DNA from: Candidatus Pelagibacter sp.
Lineage (GTDB): Bacteria > Pseudomonadota > Alphaproteobacteria > Pelagibacterales > Pelagibacteraceae
Reading direction: 5' to 3'
Assembly: GCA_016777595.1 (NCBI GenBank)
Contig: JADHRE010000002.1
Coordinates: 1-48,001, forward strand
DNA length: 48,001 bases
Shown here: one piece after another, positions 16,781-26,096 of the stretch
How the letters are laid out: every line of letters begins with the position of its first letter
How positions within the stretch are numbered: position 1 is the stretch's first letter
The notes under the pieces: model-generated
What the model was told of the DNA's origin: nothing
What the model saw: the letters and a program-made list of their open reading frames with translations, nothing else
Databases searched by the model: none
Program-made: the position numbers and the translations under genes

Positions 16781-17524
16781 TTATTTTATAGATTGAAAAA
16801 TATGATGACATACAACGGAAACAGTATTTGATATATTTAGACTTTCGATATTATTGTTCATATTTACTCTAAATTTAAAATCAGCGTTTTCTAAAGTTTT
16901 AGTTTTAATTCCATAACCTTCAGATCCAAAAAGTAAAATATTTTTTCCATACCATTTGTGTTCAGTAAAATCTTTTTGAGCACTGACATCAAAAGCACTA
17001 ACCCAAAATTCCTTTGTTTTTAAATATTTTAAAGCTGTATTTACATTAGACACTTGAAATATTTTAATATGTTCGGCACCACCGCTAGCACTCTTATATA
17101 AAAGCTTACTTTTTGATGGATATGATCTTTCTTTAACTATAATACCATCAACATTAAAAGCTACAGCACTTCTGATTATTGAGCCAATATTTCTTGGATC
17201 GGATACCTCTTCTAAAGCTAATAAATTAATATTTTTTTTTTTATTATCAATAATAAATTCTTTTAAAGTAATTTCTTCTATTTGTTCAACTTCAGCAACT
17301 AATCCTTGATGTGCAGTTTCATCTCTGCCGCATAAATTATCTAATTCTTTTCTAGATTTGTAAAAAACATTAATTTTTTTAAATAAATTTAAATTTTGAT
17401 TTTCTCTATTGAGTTTTTTTTGAGCATCTTCTGTTAAAAAAACTCTTTCAATTTTTCTATTAGGATTTTTTAAAGCCTCTAAAACAGCATGTTTTCCAAC
17501 AATTAAAAAGGTCGTTTTTTTCAT
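16781..17524 (-). CDS. rlmB: RlmB/TrmH-family rRNA 2'-O-methyltransferase
   Basis: This 247-aa SPOUT methyltransferase has an N-terminal L30e-like substrate-binding domain (VGKHAVLEALKNPNRKIERVFL and TAHQGLVAEV) and a knotted SAM domain with DPRNIGSIIRSAVAFNVDG, LLFGSEGYGI and IESLNISNTVSVV. This architecture matches RlmB, which methylates G2251 of 23S rRNA in the peptidyl-transferase P loop. TrmH-like tRNA activity is the alternative. It lies divergent from the tRNA-Tyr/tuf operon, a neighbourhood I recall from other alphaproteobacteria. Confidence 0.88.
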   Translation of the reverse strand: MKKTTFLIVGKHAVLEALKNPNRKIERVFLTEDAQKKLNRENQNLNLFKKINVFYKSRKELDNLCGRDETAHQGLVAEVEQIEEITLKEFIIDNKKKNINLLALEEVSDPRNIGSIIRSAVAFNVDGIIVKERSYPSKSKLLYKSASGGAEHIKIFQVSNVNTALKYLKTKEFWVSAFDVSAQKDFTEHKWYGKNILLFGSEGYGIKTKTLENADFKFRVNMNNNIESLNISNTVSVVCHHIFQSIK

Positions 17525-17579
17525 GATTTTAAAGCCTTATTAATCAATTTATTAGCATATTTTAAGGTAAAATGATTTA

Positions 17580-17607
17580 TTGCAATTATTTCATAAATGC
17601 TTATAAA
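17580..17607 (+). promoter_or_regulatory. Promoter for the tRNA-Tyr/tRNA-Gly/tuf transcript
   Basis: TTGCAA (17580-17585), a 16-bp spacer and TATAAA (17602-17607) lie about 50 bp upstream of tRNA-Tyr. No other good promoter appears before tuf, so this one probably drives the tRNAs and the translation genes downstream. A small TGGG/CCCA hairpin at 17638-17649 precedes the tRNA in the leader. Confidence 0.65.
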
Positions 17608-17657
17608 ACCCTTGTTGTTAAATGCTTTTTAAGTTAGTGGGTATCCCCAAGATTAAA

Positions 17658-17743
17658 GGAGGGGTACCAAAGCGGTCAAATGGGGCGGGCTGTAAACCCG
17701 TTGACTTCGGTCTTCGAAAGTTCGAATCTTTCCCCCTCCACCA
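17658..17743 (+). tRNA. tRNA-Tyr (anticodon GTA)
   Basis: An 86-nt class II tRNA with acceptor arms GGAGGGG/CCCCTCC, anticodon GTA at 17692-17694, a long variable arm, a T-loop with GTTCGAATC and an encoded CCA end at 17741-17743. Confidence 0.97.
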
Positions 17744-17789
17744 AACTTAAAAACTTTAATAATATAAGGGCGCGATAAGTTTGGATATT

Positions 17790-17863
17790 GCGGGTGTAGT
17801 TCAATGGTAGAACGCTAGCCTTCCAAGCTGGATGTAAGGGTTCGATTCCCTTTACCCGCTCCA
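17790..17863 (+). tRNA. tRNA-Gly (anticodon TCC)
   Basis: A 74-nt tRNA with acceptor arms GCGGGTG and its complement before TCCA, anticodon loop CTTCCAA with TCC at 17822-17824, T-loop GGTTCGATTCC and encoded CCA. It lies 40 nt before tuf, matching the E. coli tyrU-glyT-tufB order. Confidence 0.97.
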
Positions 17864-17903
17864 AAATTAAAATTAAAATATAATAAAGTGAGGAAAAAAT
17901 AAA

Positions 17904-19103
17904 ATGTCAAAAGAGAAGTTTCAACGAAATAAACCGCATTGTAACATCGGTACAATCGGACACGTAGACCACGGTAAAACAACGTTAACTGCAGCAATAA
18001 CAAAAGTATTATCTGAAGCTGGTGGCACAAGTTCAGCAAACTTTGTTGCTTACGATCAAATAGACAAAGCCCCTGAGGAAAAAGAAAGAGGGATTACAAT
18101 TTCAACTGCACACGTTGAGTATGAAACTGAAAAAAGACATTACGCGCACGTAGATTGTCCAGGTCACGCTGACTACGTAAAGAACATGATAACAGGTGCA
18201 GCGCAAATGGATGGAGCAATTTTAGTAGTTAATGCTGCTGATGGTCCGATGCCTCAAACTAGAGAGCACATTCTTCTAGCTCGTCAAGTAGGTGTGCCTG
18301 CAATAGTTGTTTTTTTAAATAAAATTGACACTGTTAAAGATAAAGAGTTGGTTGACCTTGTTGAAGAAGAAATTAGAGAATTATTAACCTCTTACAAATT
18401 CCCAGGTGATAAAATTCCCATAGTCAAAGGATCTGCTTTAAACGCCGTGGAAGGAAAAGACGAAGCTACAGGAAAAAATGCAATCATGGAATTAATGAAA
18501 GCTGTTGACGAAACAATTCCTCAACCTGATAGACCAAAAGATAAGCCTTTTTTAATGCCAGTTGAAGATGTTTTCTCTATCTCTGGTAGAGGAACCGTAG
18601 TAACTGGAAGAGTTGAATCTGGTATTATCAAAGTCGGTGAGGAAATTGAGATAGTTGGTATTAGAGACACAAAAAAATCTGTATGCACTGGAGTAGAAAT
18701 GTTTAGAAAACTTTTAGATAGCGGTGAAGCAGGTGATAATATAGGAGCACTATTAAGAGGTGTAGAAAGAACAGATGTTGAGAGAGGACAGGTCTTATGT
18801 AAACCAGGTTCTATTACTCCTCACACAGAGTTTGAATGTCAGGCTTATATTTTAAAAAAAGAGGAGGGTGGTAGACATACTCCCTTTTTTACAAAATATA
18901 GACCTCAATTTTATTTTAGAACTACAGATGTAACTGGAGAAGTTACGTTACCATCGGGCACTGAAATGGTGATGCCAGGTGATGACGGCAAGTTCACGGT
19001 TAAATTAATCACACCTATTGCGATGAATGAAAACCTTAACTTTGCAATAAGAGAAGGTGGAAAAACAGTTGGAGCTGGAGTAGTAACTAAAATAATTAAG
19101 TAA
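17904..19103 (+). CDS. tuf: Elongation factor Tu
   Basis: EF-Tu delivers aminoacyl-tRNA to the ribosome. The 399-aa protein has the GTPase motifs GHVDHGKT (19-26), DCPGHADYV, and NKID where NKCD is more usual. Domain 2 and 3 motifs [10 protein letters not shown] and [29 protein letters not shown] are intact. A few extra residues sit after the G4 region ([10 protein letters not shown]). A GAGG ribosome-binding site is at 17890-17893, 10 nt before the ATG. It is the only tuf in the window: the usual second site between fusA and rpsJ is empty. tRNA-Trp follows after 5 nt. Confidence 0.98.
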   Translation: MSKEKFQRNKPHCNIGTIGHVDHGKTTLTAAITKVLSEAGGTSSANFVAYDQIDKAPEEKERGITISTAHVEYETEKRHYAHVDCPGHADYVKNMITGAAQMDGAILVVNAADGPMPQTREHILLARQVGVPAIVVFLNKIDTVKDKELVDLVEEEIRELLTSYKFPGDKIPIVKGSALNAVEGKDEATGKNAIMELMKAVDETIPQPDRPKDKPFLMPVEDVFSISGRGTVVTGRVESGIIKVGEEIEIVGIRDTKKSVCTGVEMFRKLLDSGEAGDNIGALLRGVERTDVERGQVLCKPGSITPHTEFECQAYILKKEEGGRHTPFFTKYRPQFYFRTTDVTGEVTLPSGTEMVMPGDDGKFTVKLITPIAMNENLNFAIREGGKTVGAGVVTKIIK

Positions 19104-19108
19104 CGCTT

Positions 19109-19184
19109 AGGAGCGTAGTTCAATTGGTAGAGCGCCGGTCTCCAAAACCGGAGGTTGTGGGTTCGAGTCCCTCCGCTCCTGCCA
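19109..19184 (+). tRNA. tRNA-Trp (anticodon CCA)
   Basis: A 76-nt tRNA with acceptor arms AGGAGCG/CGCTCCT, anticodon loop CTCCAAA with CCA at 19142-19144, T-loop GGTTCGAGTCC and encoded CCA. It sits 5 nt after the tuf stop and 15 nt before secE, so it must be excised from a polycistronic transcript. Confidence 0.97.
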
Positions 19185-19199
19185 AACCTATTTAAATTT

Positions 19200-19391
19200 A
19201 TGATAAATCCACTAAAATTTATTCAGGAAGTAAAACAAGAAACTTTTAGGATAACTTGGCCTACAAAAAAAGATACAATGATGGGGGCAGTTATGGTTTT
19301 TGCATTAGCTTCAATAGCAGCAATCTTTTTTTTAATTCTTGATCAAATTTTAAGATTTTTATTAAATCTAGTCTTAACAATTAATTTTTAA
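19200..19391 (+). CDS. secE: Protein translocase subunit SecE
   Basis: SecE is the small essential subunit that clamps SecY. The 63-aa form has one membrane segment (about residues 28-50) preceded by the conserved amphipathic helix FIQEVKQETFRITWPTKKD. The start is ATG at 19200: the longer frame begins inside tRNA-Trp at 19155 and would encode tRNA-derived residues, so it is rejected. This is the minimal single-helix form. nusG follows 2 bp after the stop. Confidence 0.95.
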   Translation: MINPLKFIQEVKQETFRITWPTKKDTMMGAVMVFALASIAAIFFLILDQILRFLLNLVLTINF

Positions 19392-19393
19392 TA

Positions 19394-19918
19394 ATGAATT
19401 GGTATATAGTACAAGCTTATTCAGGTTTTGAAAAAAAAGTAGTCGAGTCTATAAAAGATGAACTTAAAAAACATAAAGTTTCTGAAAAACTAGAAGAAAT
19501 ACTAGTTCCCACCCATCAAGTCACGGAGGTTAAAAAAGGGAAAAGGACCAAGAAAGAAAAAAAATTTTTCCCCGGGTATGTTTTAATCAAGATTGAGCTT
19601 ACAAAAGAAATTTTTCATATGATTAAAAATCTCCAAAAGGTAAGTGGTTTTTTAGGATCAGCTGATAAACCTACACCTATTACGGATAATGAAATCAAAC
19701 GAATTCTTGGTCAAGTTTCTGAGAGTGCTGTTACTCAAAAAGCAGGTATTAATTTTGAGATTGGGGAAAAAGTTAAGGTTTGCGATGGTCCTTTTGCCTC
19801 TTTTAATGGTTTAATTGAGGAAATTGACGAAGAAAAATCTAGACTTAAAGTGTCAGTTTCTATATTTGGTAGAGCAACCCCTGTAGATTTAGAATTTAAC
19901 CAGGTGGAGAAAAATTAG
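19394..19918 (+). CDS. nusG: Transcription antitermination factor NusG
   Basis: NusG binds RNA polymerase and links it to Rho or to ribosomal S10. The 174-aa protein has the N-terminal NGN domain (WYIVQAYSGFEKKV, with FFPGYVLIKIEL and RKVSGFLGS-type residues seen as QKVSGFLGSADKP) and a C-terminal KOW domain starting at GEKVKVCDGPFASFNG. Its stop codon directly abuts the rplK ATG. Confidence 0.97.
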   Translation: MNWYIVQAYSGFEKKVVESIKDELKKHKVSEKLEEILVPTHQVTEVKKGKRTKKEKKFFPGYVLIKIELTKEIFHMIKNLQKVSGFLGSADKPTPITDNEIKRILGQVSESAVTQKAGINFEIGEKVKVCDGPFASFNGLIEEIDEEKSRLKVSVSIFGRATPVDLEFNQVEKN

Positions 19919-20344
19919 ATGGCAAAAGAAATAACGGGATACGTAAAATTACAAATTAAAGGTGGGCAAGCAAATCCAGCTCCTCCAGTGGGACCAGCTT
20001 TGGGTCAAAGAGGAATAAATATAATGGAATTTTGTAAAGCTTTTAATGAAAAAACCAAAGCTTTTATGGGAAAACCTGTCCCAGTAGTTATAACAGTTTA
20101 TAAAGATAAGAAATTCGATTTTATAATAAAATCTCCTCCGGCTTCACATTTTATAAGAGAAGCAGCAAAATTAAAAAGCGGTTCAAAAGAACCTGGTCGA
20201 GTAGTAGCCGGCTCAATTACAATGAAACAAGCTGAAGCTATTGCAAAAGAAAAAATGAAAGATTTAAATGCTTTTGATATTAAAGAAGCAACAAAAATTA
20301 TTTGCGGTTCTGCTAGATCAATGGGTATTGAAGTAAAAGAATAA
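19919..20344 (+). CDS. rplK: 50S ribosomal protein L11 (uL11)
   Basis: L11 forms the GTPase-associated centre with 23S rRNA. The 141-aa protein has the N-terminal domain [18 protein letters not shown] and the rRNA-binding C-terminal domain ending [15 protein letters not shown]-like residues. The ATG follows the nusG stop with no spacer, so any L1-binding control element would have to lie within nusG coding sequence. Confidence 0.98.
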   Translation: MAKEITGYVKLQIKGGQANPAPPVGPALGQRGINIMEFCKAFNEKTKAFMGKPVPVVITVYKDKKFDFIIKSPPASHFIREAAKLKSGSKEPGRVVAGSITMKQAEAIAKEKMKDLNAFDIKEATKIICGSARSMGIEVKE

Positions 20345-20348
20345 AAAC

Positions 20349-21035
20349 ATGAAAAAAAATTCAAAAAGATATAGAGAAATTTTAAAAAATCTTATTAAAG
20401 ATAAAAAGATTAACATAAAAGAAGCATTAGATTTAGTTAAAAAAAACTCTACAACAAAATTTGACGAGTCCATAGATATCTCCTTAAAAATAAATTTAAA
20501 ACAAACTAAAGGTGGCGATTTTAGTTTAAGAACAGTTGTGAATTTACCAAATGGTTCAGGTAAAAAAAATAAAATTGCTGTTTTATGTGAACCAGATATG
20601 ACCGATGAAGCTAAAAAAGCTGGTGCTGATATTGTTGGATCAGACGATCTTCTAGAAAAAATTGCATCAGGAAAATTTGATTTTACAAAACTTATTTGTA
20701 CTCCGGAGATGATGGGTAAAATTGGAAAGTACGGTAAAGTTTTAGGACCAAAAGGTTTAATGCCAAACCCAAAATTAGGAACAGTAGCTACGGATTTAGT
20801 AAAAGCAATAAAAGATATTAAAACTGGATTAGTTGAAATTAGAAATGATAAAGATGGCAATCTTGCATCCACGATTGGAAGAAAAAGTTTTTCTGCTGAA
20901 AAACTTTTAGAGAATTACAATCATTTTGTAGAAAGTGTAAAAAAAGAAAAACCTGATACTATCAAAGGTGAATTTATTAAAGGAATTTTTTTAACTTCAA
21001 CGATGGGTATATCTTACAAATTAGGAGCTAAATAA
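20349..21035 (+). CDS. rplA: 50S ribosomal protein L1 (uL1)
   Basis: L1 builds the mobile L1 stalk at the tRNA exit site. The 228-aa protein has the typical two-domain sequence, including LRTVVNLPNGSGKKNKIAVL, GKIGKYGKVLGPKGLMPNPK and the C-terminal FLTSTMGISYKL. It begins 4 bp after rplK. In E. coli L1 represses rplK-rplA translation; the matching leader site is not visible here. Confidence 0.98.
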   Translation: MKKNSKRYREILKNLIKDKKINIKEALDLVKKNSTTKFDESIDISLKINLKQTKGGDFSLRTVVNLPNGSGKKNKIAVLCEPDMTDEAKKAGADIVGSDDLLEKIASGKFDFTKLICTPEMMGKIGKYGKVLGPKGLMPNPKLGTVATDLVKAIKDIKTGLVEIRNDKDGNLASTIGRKSFSAEKLLENYNHFVESVKKEKPDTIKGEFIKGIFLTSTMGISYKLGAK

Positions 21036-21039
21036 AATT

Positions 21040-21552
21040 ATGATGTCAAAAGAAGCAAAGAAAAATTACGTTGAAGAAATGAAAAAAAATTTTACCGATA
21101 ATGAATCTGTAATGATTGCTCAATATCAAGGTCTTAATGTAAATGAATTAGATGCATTAAGAAAAGAATTAAGAGAGAATGGTATTCTCTTTAAAATAAC
21201 TAAAAACAGAATTACAAAAATTGCCGTTAAAGAAACATCAAAAAAAGATCTAGAAAAATATTTTACTGGACCAACAGCAGCAGCTATTTCCTCTGATCCG
21301 ATTTCTACTGCAAAAATATTAACAAAATTCTCAAAAACTAATGATAAACTAAAAATAATAGCCGGCTTTATGGACGGAAAGGTTTTGGATGAAAAAGAGG
21401 TGTCTGTTATTGCCACACTACCTTCTTTAGAGGAAGCTAGAGCTAAAATTGTGGGAATATTGGCGACTCCAGCTCAAAAATTAGTGAGTATTTTACTTGC
21501 ACCTGGCTCAAAAATTGCTAATTTAGCGCGCGCAAAGAGTTTAAAAAATTAA
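21040..21552 (+). CDS. rplJ: 50S ribosomal protein L10 (uL10)
   Basis: L10 anchors the L7/L12 dimers on the GTPase-associated centre. The 170-aa protein shows the YQGLNVNELDALRKELRENG N-terminal region and a C-terminal helix for L7/L12 binding. Two consecutive ATG codons are possible starts. It begins 4 bp after rplA, so the long L10 autoregulatory leader found in many bacteria is absent. Confidence 0.97.
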   Translation: MMSKEAKKNYVEEMKKNFTDNESVMIAQYQGLNVNELDALRKELRENGILFKITKNRITKIAVKETSKKDLEKYFTGPTAAAISSDPISTAKILTKFSKTNDKLKIIAGFMDGKVLDEKEVSVIATLPSLEEARAKIVGILATPAQKLVSILLAPGSKIANLARAKSLKN

Positions 21553-21567
21553 ATCACAGGATTAAAA

Positions 21568-21939
21568 ATGGCAGACTTAAATAAAATTATAGATGAACTT
21601 TCTACTTTAACCGTTGTTGAAGCAGCAGAGTTGTCTAAACAACTTGAAGAAAAATGGGGAGTTACAGCAGCAGCCCCAGTTGCAGCAGCACCAGCAGGTG
21701 GCGCGGCAGCACCAGCAGGTGAGGAAAAATCAGAATTTTCAATTTTCTTATCATCCGCAGGTGACAAAAAAATAAATGTAATTAAAGAAGTAAGAGCAAT
21801 AACTGGTTTAGGTTTAAAAGAAGCTAAAGATTTAGTAGAGGCCGCACCAAAAGAAGTTAAGGGTGGTGTAGCTAAAAAAGAAGCTGAAGAATTTAAGAAA
21901 AAACTTGAAGCAGCTGGGGCTAAAGTAGAATTAAAGTAA
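21568..21939 (+). CDS. rplL: 50S ribosomal protein L7/L12 (bL12)
   Basis: L7/L12 is the multicopy stalk protein that recruits translational GTPases. The 123-aa protein has an N-terminal dimerisation domain, an Ala/Pro/Gly hinge at about residues 33-50 and the C-terminal domain with the factor-binding helix ([22 protein letters not shown]). A ribosome-binding sequence CAGGA precedes the ATG. A strong hairpin with a T tract follows 15 bp after the stop. Confidence 0.98.
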   Translation: MADLNKIIDELSTLTVVEAAELSKQLEEKWGVTAAAPVAAAPAGGAAAPAGEEKSEFSIFLSSAGDKKINVIKEVRAITGLGLKEAKDLVEAAPKEVKGGVAKKEAEEFKKKLEAAGAKVELK

Positions 21940-21954
21940 ACAAAATTAAAGACT

Positions 21955-21995
21955 AAGTTTTATTGCAAAGTAAAAATTTGCAATAAGACTTTTTT
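21955..21995 (+). terminator. Attenuator-like intrinsic terminator between rplL and rpoB
   Basis: A 15-bp inverted repeat (21955-21969 with 21977-21991, one G-U pair in RNA, 7-nt loop GTAAAAA) runs directly into a T-rich tract ending TTTTT at 21995, 7 bp before the rpoB ATG. This is the strongest intrinsic terminator-like structure in the window. In E. coli partial termination and RNase III cutting occur in the same gap and lower rpoBC output relative to rplJL. Confidence 0.8.
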
Positions 21996-22002
21996 ATATT
22001 TA

Positions 22003-25000
22003 ATGCAATTATCTTTTACTCAAAAGAAACATATTAGAAAAAACTTTGGTAAATTAGTCGAAGGTTTATCCATTCCAAATTTAATTGAAGTACAAAAAAA
22101 TTCTTATGATGAGTTTCTTAACTCAAAATCTTTAAATGACCAATTAAGCGATTTATCAAAAGGCATCGAAAAAGTTTTTAAAAGTATTTTTCCAATTGAA
22201 GATGGAAATGATAAATCAACTTTAGAGTATATTTCTTACAAATTAGAAAAACCTAAATTTGATGTTATTGAATGCAAACAAAGAAGCTTGTCTTATTCTG
22301 CAGCTTTAAAAGCTAATTTAAGATTGGTTGTTTATGACATAGATGTAGAAAAAAATACGAAACAAATTTTATCTGCAAAAGAACAGGAGGTTTTTATTGG
22401 AGATCTTCCATTAATGACTCCAAGCGCCACCTTCATAACAAATGGCGTTGAAAGAGTAGTAGTAAACCAAATGCACAGAAGTCCTGGAGTCTTTTTTGAT
22501 CACGATAAGGGCAAAACACATGCTAGCGGTAAACTTTTATTTAATTGTAGAATTATACCTGGTAGAGGTTCTTGGTTAGATTTTGAATTTGATCCTAAAG
22601 ATATTTTATATTTTAGGATTGATAGAAAGAAAAAACTTCCAATAACTACTTTTTTATTTGCGTTAGGTTTTTCTAAAGATAAGATTATAGAAACTTTTTA
22701 TTCAACAAATATATATTCTTATAAAAAGGAAACTAAAAGTTGGATAACAGAATTTAATTTAGATAATTATAAAAGACCCTTAAAGTTATCTTACGACCTA
22801 ATTGATGCTAAAAATAATAAAAAGGTTTTAGGTAAAGGTGAAAAGCTAAATATTGTAATAGCTAAAAAGCTAAAGGAAAAAGGTTTAACCTCTATTTCAA
22901 TTCCAAATGATCAGATTGTTGGTAGATATATTGGTCGTGATATTAAAGATAAAAATGGGGATTTATTAGTAGGAGCTGGTTTCGATATTACAGAGGATCA
23001 ACTAGAGAAAATTATTGCTCAAGATTATAAGGAGCTTAATATTGTCAATATAGACCCAATTAACAAAGGTCCATATATTTTAGAAAGCTTAAAAATAGAT
23101 AAAAATATAAACAAAACTGAAGCACTAAATGATATTTATAAAGTTTTAAGACCTGGAGAAGCCCCTTCGCCTGAGGTAGCAGAAGATGTTTTCAACAATT
23201 TATATTTTAAGAAAGAAAGGTATGATTTATCTGAAGTTGGAAGAGTTAAACTAAATTCAAAATTAGATTTGAACACTAGCCACAAGAAAACCATCTTAGA
23301 AACCGAAGATATAGTAGCGATAATTAGATTCATGCTTAATCTAAGAGATGGTAAAGGTGATGTAGATGACATTGATCATTTGGGCAATCGAAGAGTAAGA
23401 TCAGTTGGAGAGCTTGTAGAAAATCAATTTCGAATAGGTCTTTTACGGATGGAACGAACAGTAAAAGAAAAAATGTCAACTTTTTTAGAAATTGAGTCTG
23501 CTATGCCTCAAGATTTAATAAATGCTAAACCAATCACAACATCATTAAAAGATTTTTTTGCTACATCACAACTTTCACAATTTATGGATCAAACGAATCC
23601 TTTGTCTGAGATTACGCATAAAAGACGAGTTTCCGCTTTAGGTCCAGGTGGATTGACTAGAGAAAGAGCAGGTTTTGAGGTCAGGGATGTCCACCCAACA
23701 CACTATGGAAGAATATGTCCGATTGAAACTCCGGAAGGCCCAAACATAGGCTTAATTAATAGTTTAGCTACTTATTGTAGAGTAAATAAATTTGGTTATA
23801 TTGAAAGTCCATATAAAAAAATTGTTAATGGCAAAGTAACCTCAGAAATTAAATATTTATCTGCAATAGAAGAAGAAAAATATACTATAGCTCAAGCAAA
23901 TTCTTCTTTAAATAATGACGGTTCATTTTCTGAAGAGCTTGTAGCCTGTAGAAAAAATCTTAATTTTGAATTATCCTCAAGAGATAACATTGATTACATT
24001 GATGTTTCTCCTAAGCAACTAGTATCTGTTGCAGCAGCTTTAATTCCATTTTTAGAAAATGATGATGCTAATAGAGCATTAATGGGTTCTAATATGATGA
24101 GACAAGCTGTTCCATTATTAAAACCAGAGGCACCTTTAGTGGGTACCGGTATAGAGTCAGATGTTGCGTTAGACTCTGGTGTAACTATCGTTGCCAAAAG
24201 AAGTGGCGTAGTGGATAAAATTGATGGAAAAAGAATTGTTGTAAAGGCAACTGATGTTACAGATTTATCTCAGTCTACAGTTGATATTTATAACCTCTCA
24301 AAATTTCAAAGATCTAATCAAAATACATGTATTAATCAAAAACCTTTAGTTAAAGTTAGCGACAAAATTAAAAAAGGAGACATTATCGCTGACGGTCCAG
24401 CAACTAAACTAGGAGAATTAGCCTTAGGAAAAAATGTAACTGTTGCCTTCATGCCTTGGCAAGGATACAACTTTGAAGACTCAATATTAATTTCAGAAAG
24501 ATGTGTAACAGACGATGTATTCACATCTGTTCATATTGAAGAATACGAATCAATGGCAAGGGATACCAAACTTGGCGCTGAGGAAATTACAAGAGACATA
24601 CCTAATGTAAGTGAGGAAAGTTTGAGAAACCTCGATGAGTCTGGAATAGTTTATGTAGGAGCTGAAGTAAAACCGGGCGATATATTGGTAGGTAAAGTAA
24701 CTCCAAAAAGTGAAACGTCATCAAGTCCTGAAGAAAAATTACTAAGATCAATATTTGGTGAAAAAGCTACCGATGTAAGAGACTCTTCTCTAAAACTACC
24801 TTCAGGTAGCTCAGGTGTAGTCATCGATGTAAGAGTGTTTAATAGACATGGGATAGAAAAAGACGAAAGATCTATTGCAATTGAAAGAGCGGAGATTGAA
24901 GTAGTCCAAGAAGACAAGAAAGTTGAAGAAGAAATACTTAATAGAAATATTAAGCTAAGAGCTATAGATTTGCTTAATGGAGAGCCTATCAACAAACAAT

Positions 25001-26094
25001 TTAAAGATTTAAAACCAGGCACAACCCTTAATCAAAATGATCTCGAAAATATAAATTTAAAACAGCTTTGGAAAATACCTTTACAAAAACAAGATTTAAA
25101 TACTGATTTAGAAAAATTGAAAAATCAATTTGATAATGCTTCTGAGGATATTCGTTTGAGATTTGAAGATAAGGTTACAAAAATTCAACAAGGGGATGAT
25201 TTATTACCTACCGTAATGAAGGTGGTAAAAGTGTTTGTAGCGATGAAGAGAAGATTAATGCCCGGGGATAAGATGGCTGGTAGGCATGGAAACAAAGGTG
25301 TTGTAAGTAAAATTGTGCCAATTGAAGATATGCCATATATGGAAAATGGTAAACCTGTCGATATAGTGCTTAATCCATTAGGTGTTCCAAGTCGTATGAA
25401 CGTTGGTCAAATTTTAGAAACTCATTTAGGTTGGTCGTGTTCCGAGTTAGGTGATCAAATAAAAGAACATTTAAAAAATTTTGATAAAGAGATTGATAAA
25501 ATTAAAGAAAAGTTAAAAGAAATTTACGGAAAAACATACTATGATAATGTTATTTCAAAACTATCTAATAAAGAAGTTGCAGAATTAGTACAAAATTTAT
25601 CTAACGGAGTACCTATCGCGACTCCTGTTTTTGATGGTGCTAGCACGGAAGATATTACAAAAATGTTAGATTTAGCTAAACTACCCAATTCTGGTCAAAC
25701 AAATTTATGGAATGGACAAACTGGAGAAAGATTTGATAGACCGGTAACTGTTGGAATAATTTATATGCTTAAACTTAATCATTTAGTAGAAGATAAAATT
25801 CATGCAAGATCAACTGGTCCTTACAGTTTAGTCACACAACAACCGCTTGGCGGTAAAGCACAGCTTGGTGGACAAAGATTTGGAGAGATGGAAGTTTGGG
25901 CTTTAGAAGCTTATGGTGCATCTTATACTCTTCAAGAAATATTGACGGTAAAATCTGATGATGTAGCTGGAAGAACTAAAGTTTATGAAACTATAGTTAA
26001 AGGAAATAATAATTTTGAGTCTGGAGTACCCGAATCATTTAATGTTTTGGTTAAAGAAATAAGAGCACTTGGATTAAACATAGAATTAAATTAA
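22003..26094 (+). CDS. rpoB: RNA polymerase beta subunit
   Basis: The 1363-aa beta subunit is full length with no intein or large deletion. The rifampicin-binding region is intact at about 517-546 ([19 protein letters not shown], with [13 protein letters not shown]), followed by [20 protein letters not shown]. The switch/catalytic regions [30 protein letters not shown] and [14 protein letters not shown] are present. It starts 7 bp after the T tract of the upstream hairpin, so the leader of any read-through transcript is very short. rpoC follows after 2 bp. Confidence 0.99.
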   Translation: MQLSFTQKKHIRKNFGKLVEGLSIPNLIEVQKNSYDEFLNSKSLNDQLSDLSKGIEKVFKSIFPIEDGNDKSTLEYISYKLEKPKFDVIECKQRSLSYSAALKANLRLVVYDIDVEKNTKQILSAKEQEVFIGDLPLMTPSATFITNGVERVVVNQMHRSPGVFFDHDKGKTHASGKLLFNCRIIPGRGSWLDFEFDPKDILYFRIDRKKKLPITTFLFALGFSKDKIIETFYSTNIYSYKKETKSWITEFNLDNYKRPLKLSYDLIDAKNNKKVLGKGEKLNIVIAKKLKEKGLTSISIPNDQIVGRYIGRDIKDKNGDLLVGAGFDITEDQLEKIIAQDYKELNIVNIDPINKGPYILESLKIDKNINKTEALNDIYKVLRPGEAPSPEVAEDVFNNLYFKKERYDLSEVGRVKLNSKLDLNTSHKKTILETEDIVAIIRFMLNLRDGKGDVDDIDHLGNRRVRSVGELVENQFRIGLLRMERTVKEKMSTFLEIESAMPQDLINAKPITTSLKDFFATSQLSQFMDQTNPLSEITHKRRVSALGPGGLTRERAGFEVRDVHPTHYGRICPIETPEGPNIGLINSLATYCRVNKFGYIESPYKKIVNGKVTSEIKYLSAIEEEKYTIAQANSSLNNDGSFSEELVACRKNLNFELSSRDNIDYIDVSPKQLVSVAAALIPFLENDDANRALMGSNMMRQAVPLLKPEAPLVGTGIESDVALDSGVTIVAKRSGVVDKIDGKRIVVKATDVTDLSQSTVDIYNLSKFQRSNQNTCINQKPLVKVSDKIKKGDIIADGPATKLGELALGKNVTVAFMPWQGYNFEDSILISERCVTDDVFTSVHIEEYESMARDTKLGAEEITRDIPNVSEESLRNLDESGIVYVGAEVKPGDILVGKVTPKSETSSSPEEKLLRSIFGEKATDVRDSSLKLPSGSSGVVIDVRVFNRHGIEKDERSIAIERAEIEVVQEDKKVEEEILNRNIKLRAIDLLNGEPINKQFKDLKPGTTLNQNDLENINLKQLWKIPLQKQDLNTDLEKLKNQFDNASEDIRLRFEDKVTKIQQGDDLLPTVMKVVKVFVAMKRRLMPGDKMAGRHGNKGVVSKIVPIEDMPYMENGKPVDIVLNPLGVPSRMNVGQILETHLGWSCSELGDQIKEHLKNFDKEIDKIKEKLKEIYGKTYYDNVISKLSNKEVAELVQNLSNGVPIATPVFDGASTEDITKMLDLAKLPNSGQTNLWNGQTGERFDRPVTVGIIYMLKLNHLVEDKIHARSTGPYSLVTQQPLGGKAQLGGQRFGEMEVWALEAYGASYTLQEILTVKSDDVAGRTKVYETIVKGNNNFESGVPESFNVLVKEIRALGLNIELN

Positions 26095-26096
26095 AA

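Noticed and set aside
17676-18039. Minus-strand frames across tRNA-Tyr, tRNA-Gly and the tuf start
   Set aside because: They consist of antisense tRNA sequence; such spurious proteins are a known annotation artefact.
19155-19199. Longer secE start inside tRNA-Trp
   Set aside because: It would translate the tRNA 3' half and add residues not seen in SecE; ATG 19200 gives the family N-terminus.
20318-20872. Minus-strand 184-codon open frame across rplK/rplA
   Set aside because: Antisense shadow of two conserved ribosomal genes, with no ribosome-binding site or known domain.
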